A stretch of 6,242 bases of DNA from Bacteroidota bacterium. GTDB lineage: Bacteria > Bacteroidota > Bacteroidia > Chitinophagales > Chitinophagaceae. How positions within the stretch are numbered: position 1 is the stretch's first letter; each line of letters starts with the position of its first letter. The stretch is from positions 1 through 6,242 of the forward strand of contig JAEWWO010000361.1 of NCBI GenBank assembly GCA_023396345.1, written 5' to 3'. Shown piece by piece: positions 5,881-6,242 of the stretch. The notes below the pieces were generated by a model. It saw only the letters and a list, made by a program, of their open reading frames with translations. It did no database searches and had not been told where the DNA came from. The position numbers were made by a program, and so were the translations under genes.

Positions 5881-6242
5881 TTATTGATTAATTGCTTCCT
5901 CTTCCTGCATCAATCGCATGAAACTGTCTTCAATAGTAGGTTCTGTTGTCTTTATGATAATATTGTCGGATTGTAAAATGTTTTTTAATTCGTCTAAGCT
6001 TATAGCCATATCGTCTTTAAATGTTACATGCAACCATTCGCCAAACGTGTTGCTTGTTTCTATTTGTGGCATTAATCTCAATTGCTTTAAAATAGCGTAA
6101 TTATCATCTCCTTTGATAGCAAATAATTTTTTAGGAAAAAGATTAATTATATTCTGTGGTGTATCAATACCCATTATTTTTCCTTTTTGTATCAAAGCAA
6201 TTCTTTCGCATAAAAGCGCCTCATCCATGTAGGGTGTAGACA
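5881..6242 (-). CDS. ABC exporter ATP-binding protein, first nucleotide-binding subunit (5' part outside window)
   Basis: Only the last 119 residues are inside the window; the frame stays open to the right edge. The visible part starts in the H-loop region (STPYMDEALLCERIALIQKG) and continues into a C-terminal extension of about 85 residues ending in TTEPTIEDSFMRLMQEEE, like the DUF4162-type tail of many ABC-2 ATPases. The apparent ATG at 6228 is internal, being the Met of YMDEA, so it should not be taken as the start. The H-loop His that is usual before YMDEA is replaced by Pro (STPYMDEA; compare TTHYMDEA in the next gene), so this subunit probably contributes a degenerate ATP site. Its TAA is followed after 4 bp by the ATG of the second ATPase. 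Walker A, Walker B and signature lie outside the window. An HlyD-like adaptor gene is expected further upstream; this is inference from related operons. Confidence 0.9.
   Translation of the reverse strand, partial: STPYMDEALLCERIALIQKGKIMGIDTPQNIINLFPKKLFAIKGDDNYAILKQLRLMPQIETSNTFGEWLHVTFKDDMAISLDELKNILQSDNIIIKTTEPTIEDSFMRLMQEEEAINQ

Overview
The window looks like a piece of a Bacteroidota chromosome. This is inferred from several things: AT-rich sequence, compact genes with no clear Shine-Dalgarno sequences, a near-perfect Bacteroidota-type promoter (TTTG, 19-bp spacer, TAAATTTG), and a stand-alone four-helix-bundle (23S intervening-sequence protein) gene of a type common in that phylum. All eight genes lie on the minus strand, so transcription runs from the right edge to the left edge. 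No stretch over 300 bases lacks a gene.

Right part (6242 to 2332, in transcription order): an ABC-2 type exporter operon. It holds the 3' end of a first ATPase, a complete second ATPase 4 bp downstream, then two related ABC-2 permeases of about 370 residues. The layout of two ATPase halves plus two permeases corresponds to the YbhF-YbhS-YbhR type of drug or small-molecule efflux pump, with the YbhF halves as separate genes. A membrane fusion (HlyD-like) subunit and perhaps an outer membrane TolC-like protein would be expected just beyond the right edge. The visible ATPase motifs suggest an asymmetric heterodimer with one degenerate ATP site.

The most unusual part is the junction between the second ATPase and the first permease. 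A cassette of about 483 bp (4608-5090) fills almost the whole spacer. It carries a 121-residue four-helix-bundle protein gene closely bracketed by a 32-bp inverted repeat (3 mismatches) built on a 7-bp period. One inner end is expanded into five perfect tandem TTTTCAA units. Removing the cassette would restore a tight ATPase-permease junction. Its layout, complementary ends around a four-helix-bundle gene, resembles the intervening sequences of 23S rRNA genes, but here it sits inside a protein-coding operon.

Left part (2309 to 1): pepE (alpha-aspartyl dipeptidase, complete catalytic triad) follows the second permease after 22 bp and has its own candidate promoter overlapping that permease's stop codon. 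Next come an unrecognised three-helix membrane protein with a cytoplasmic C-terminal domain, and a GRHPR-like D-2-hydroxyacid dehydrogenase cut by the left edge just before its expected catalytic histidine. These three look like ordinary metabolic or housekeeping genes with no evident functional link to the exporter.
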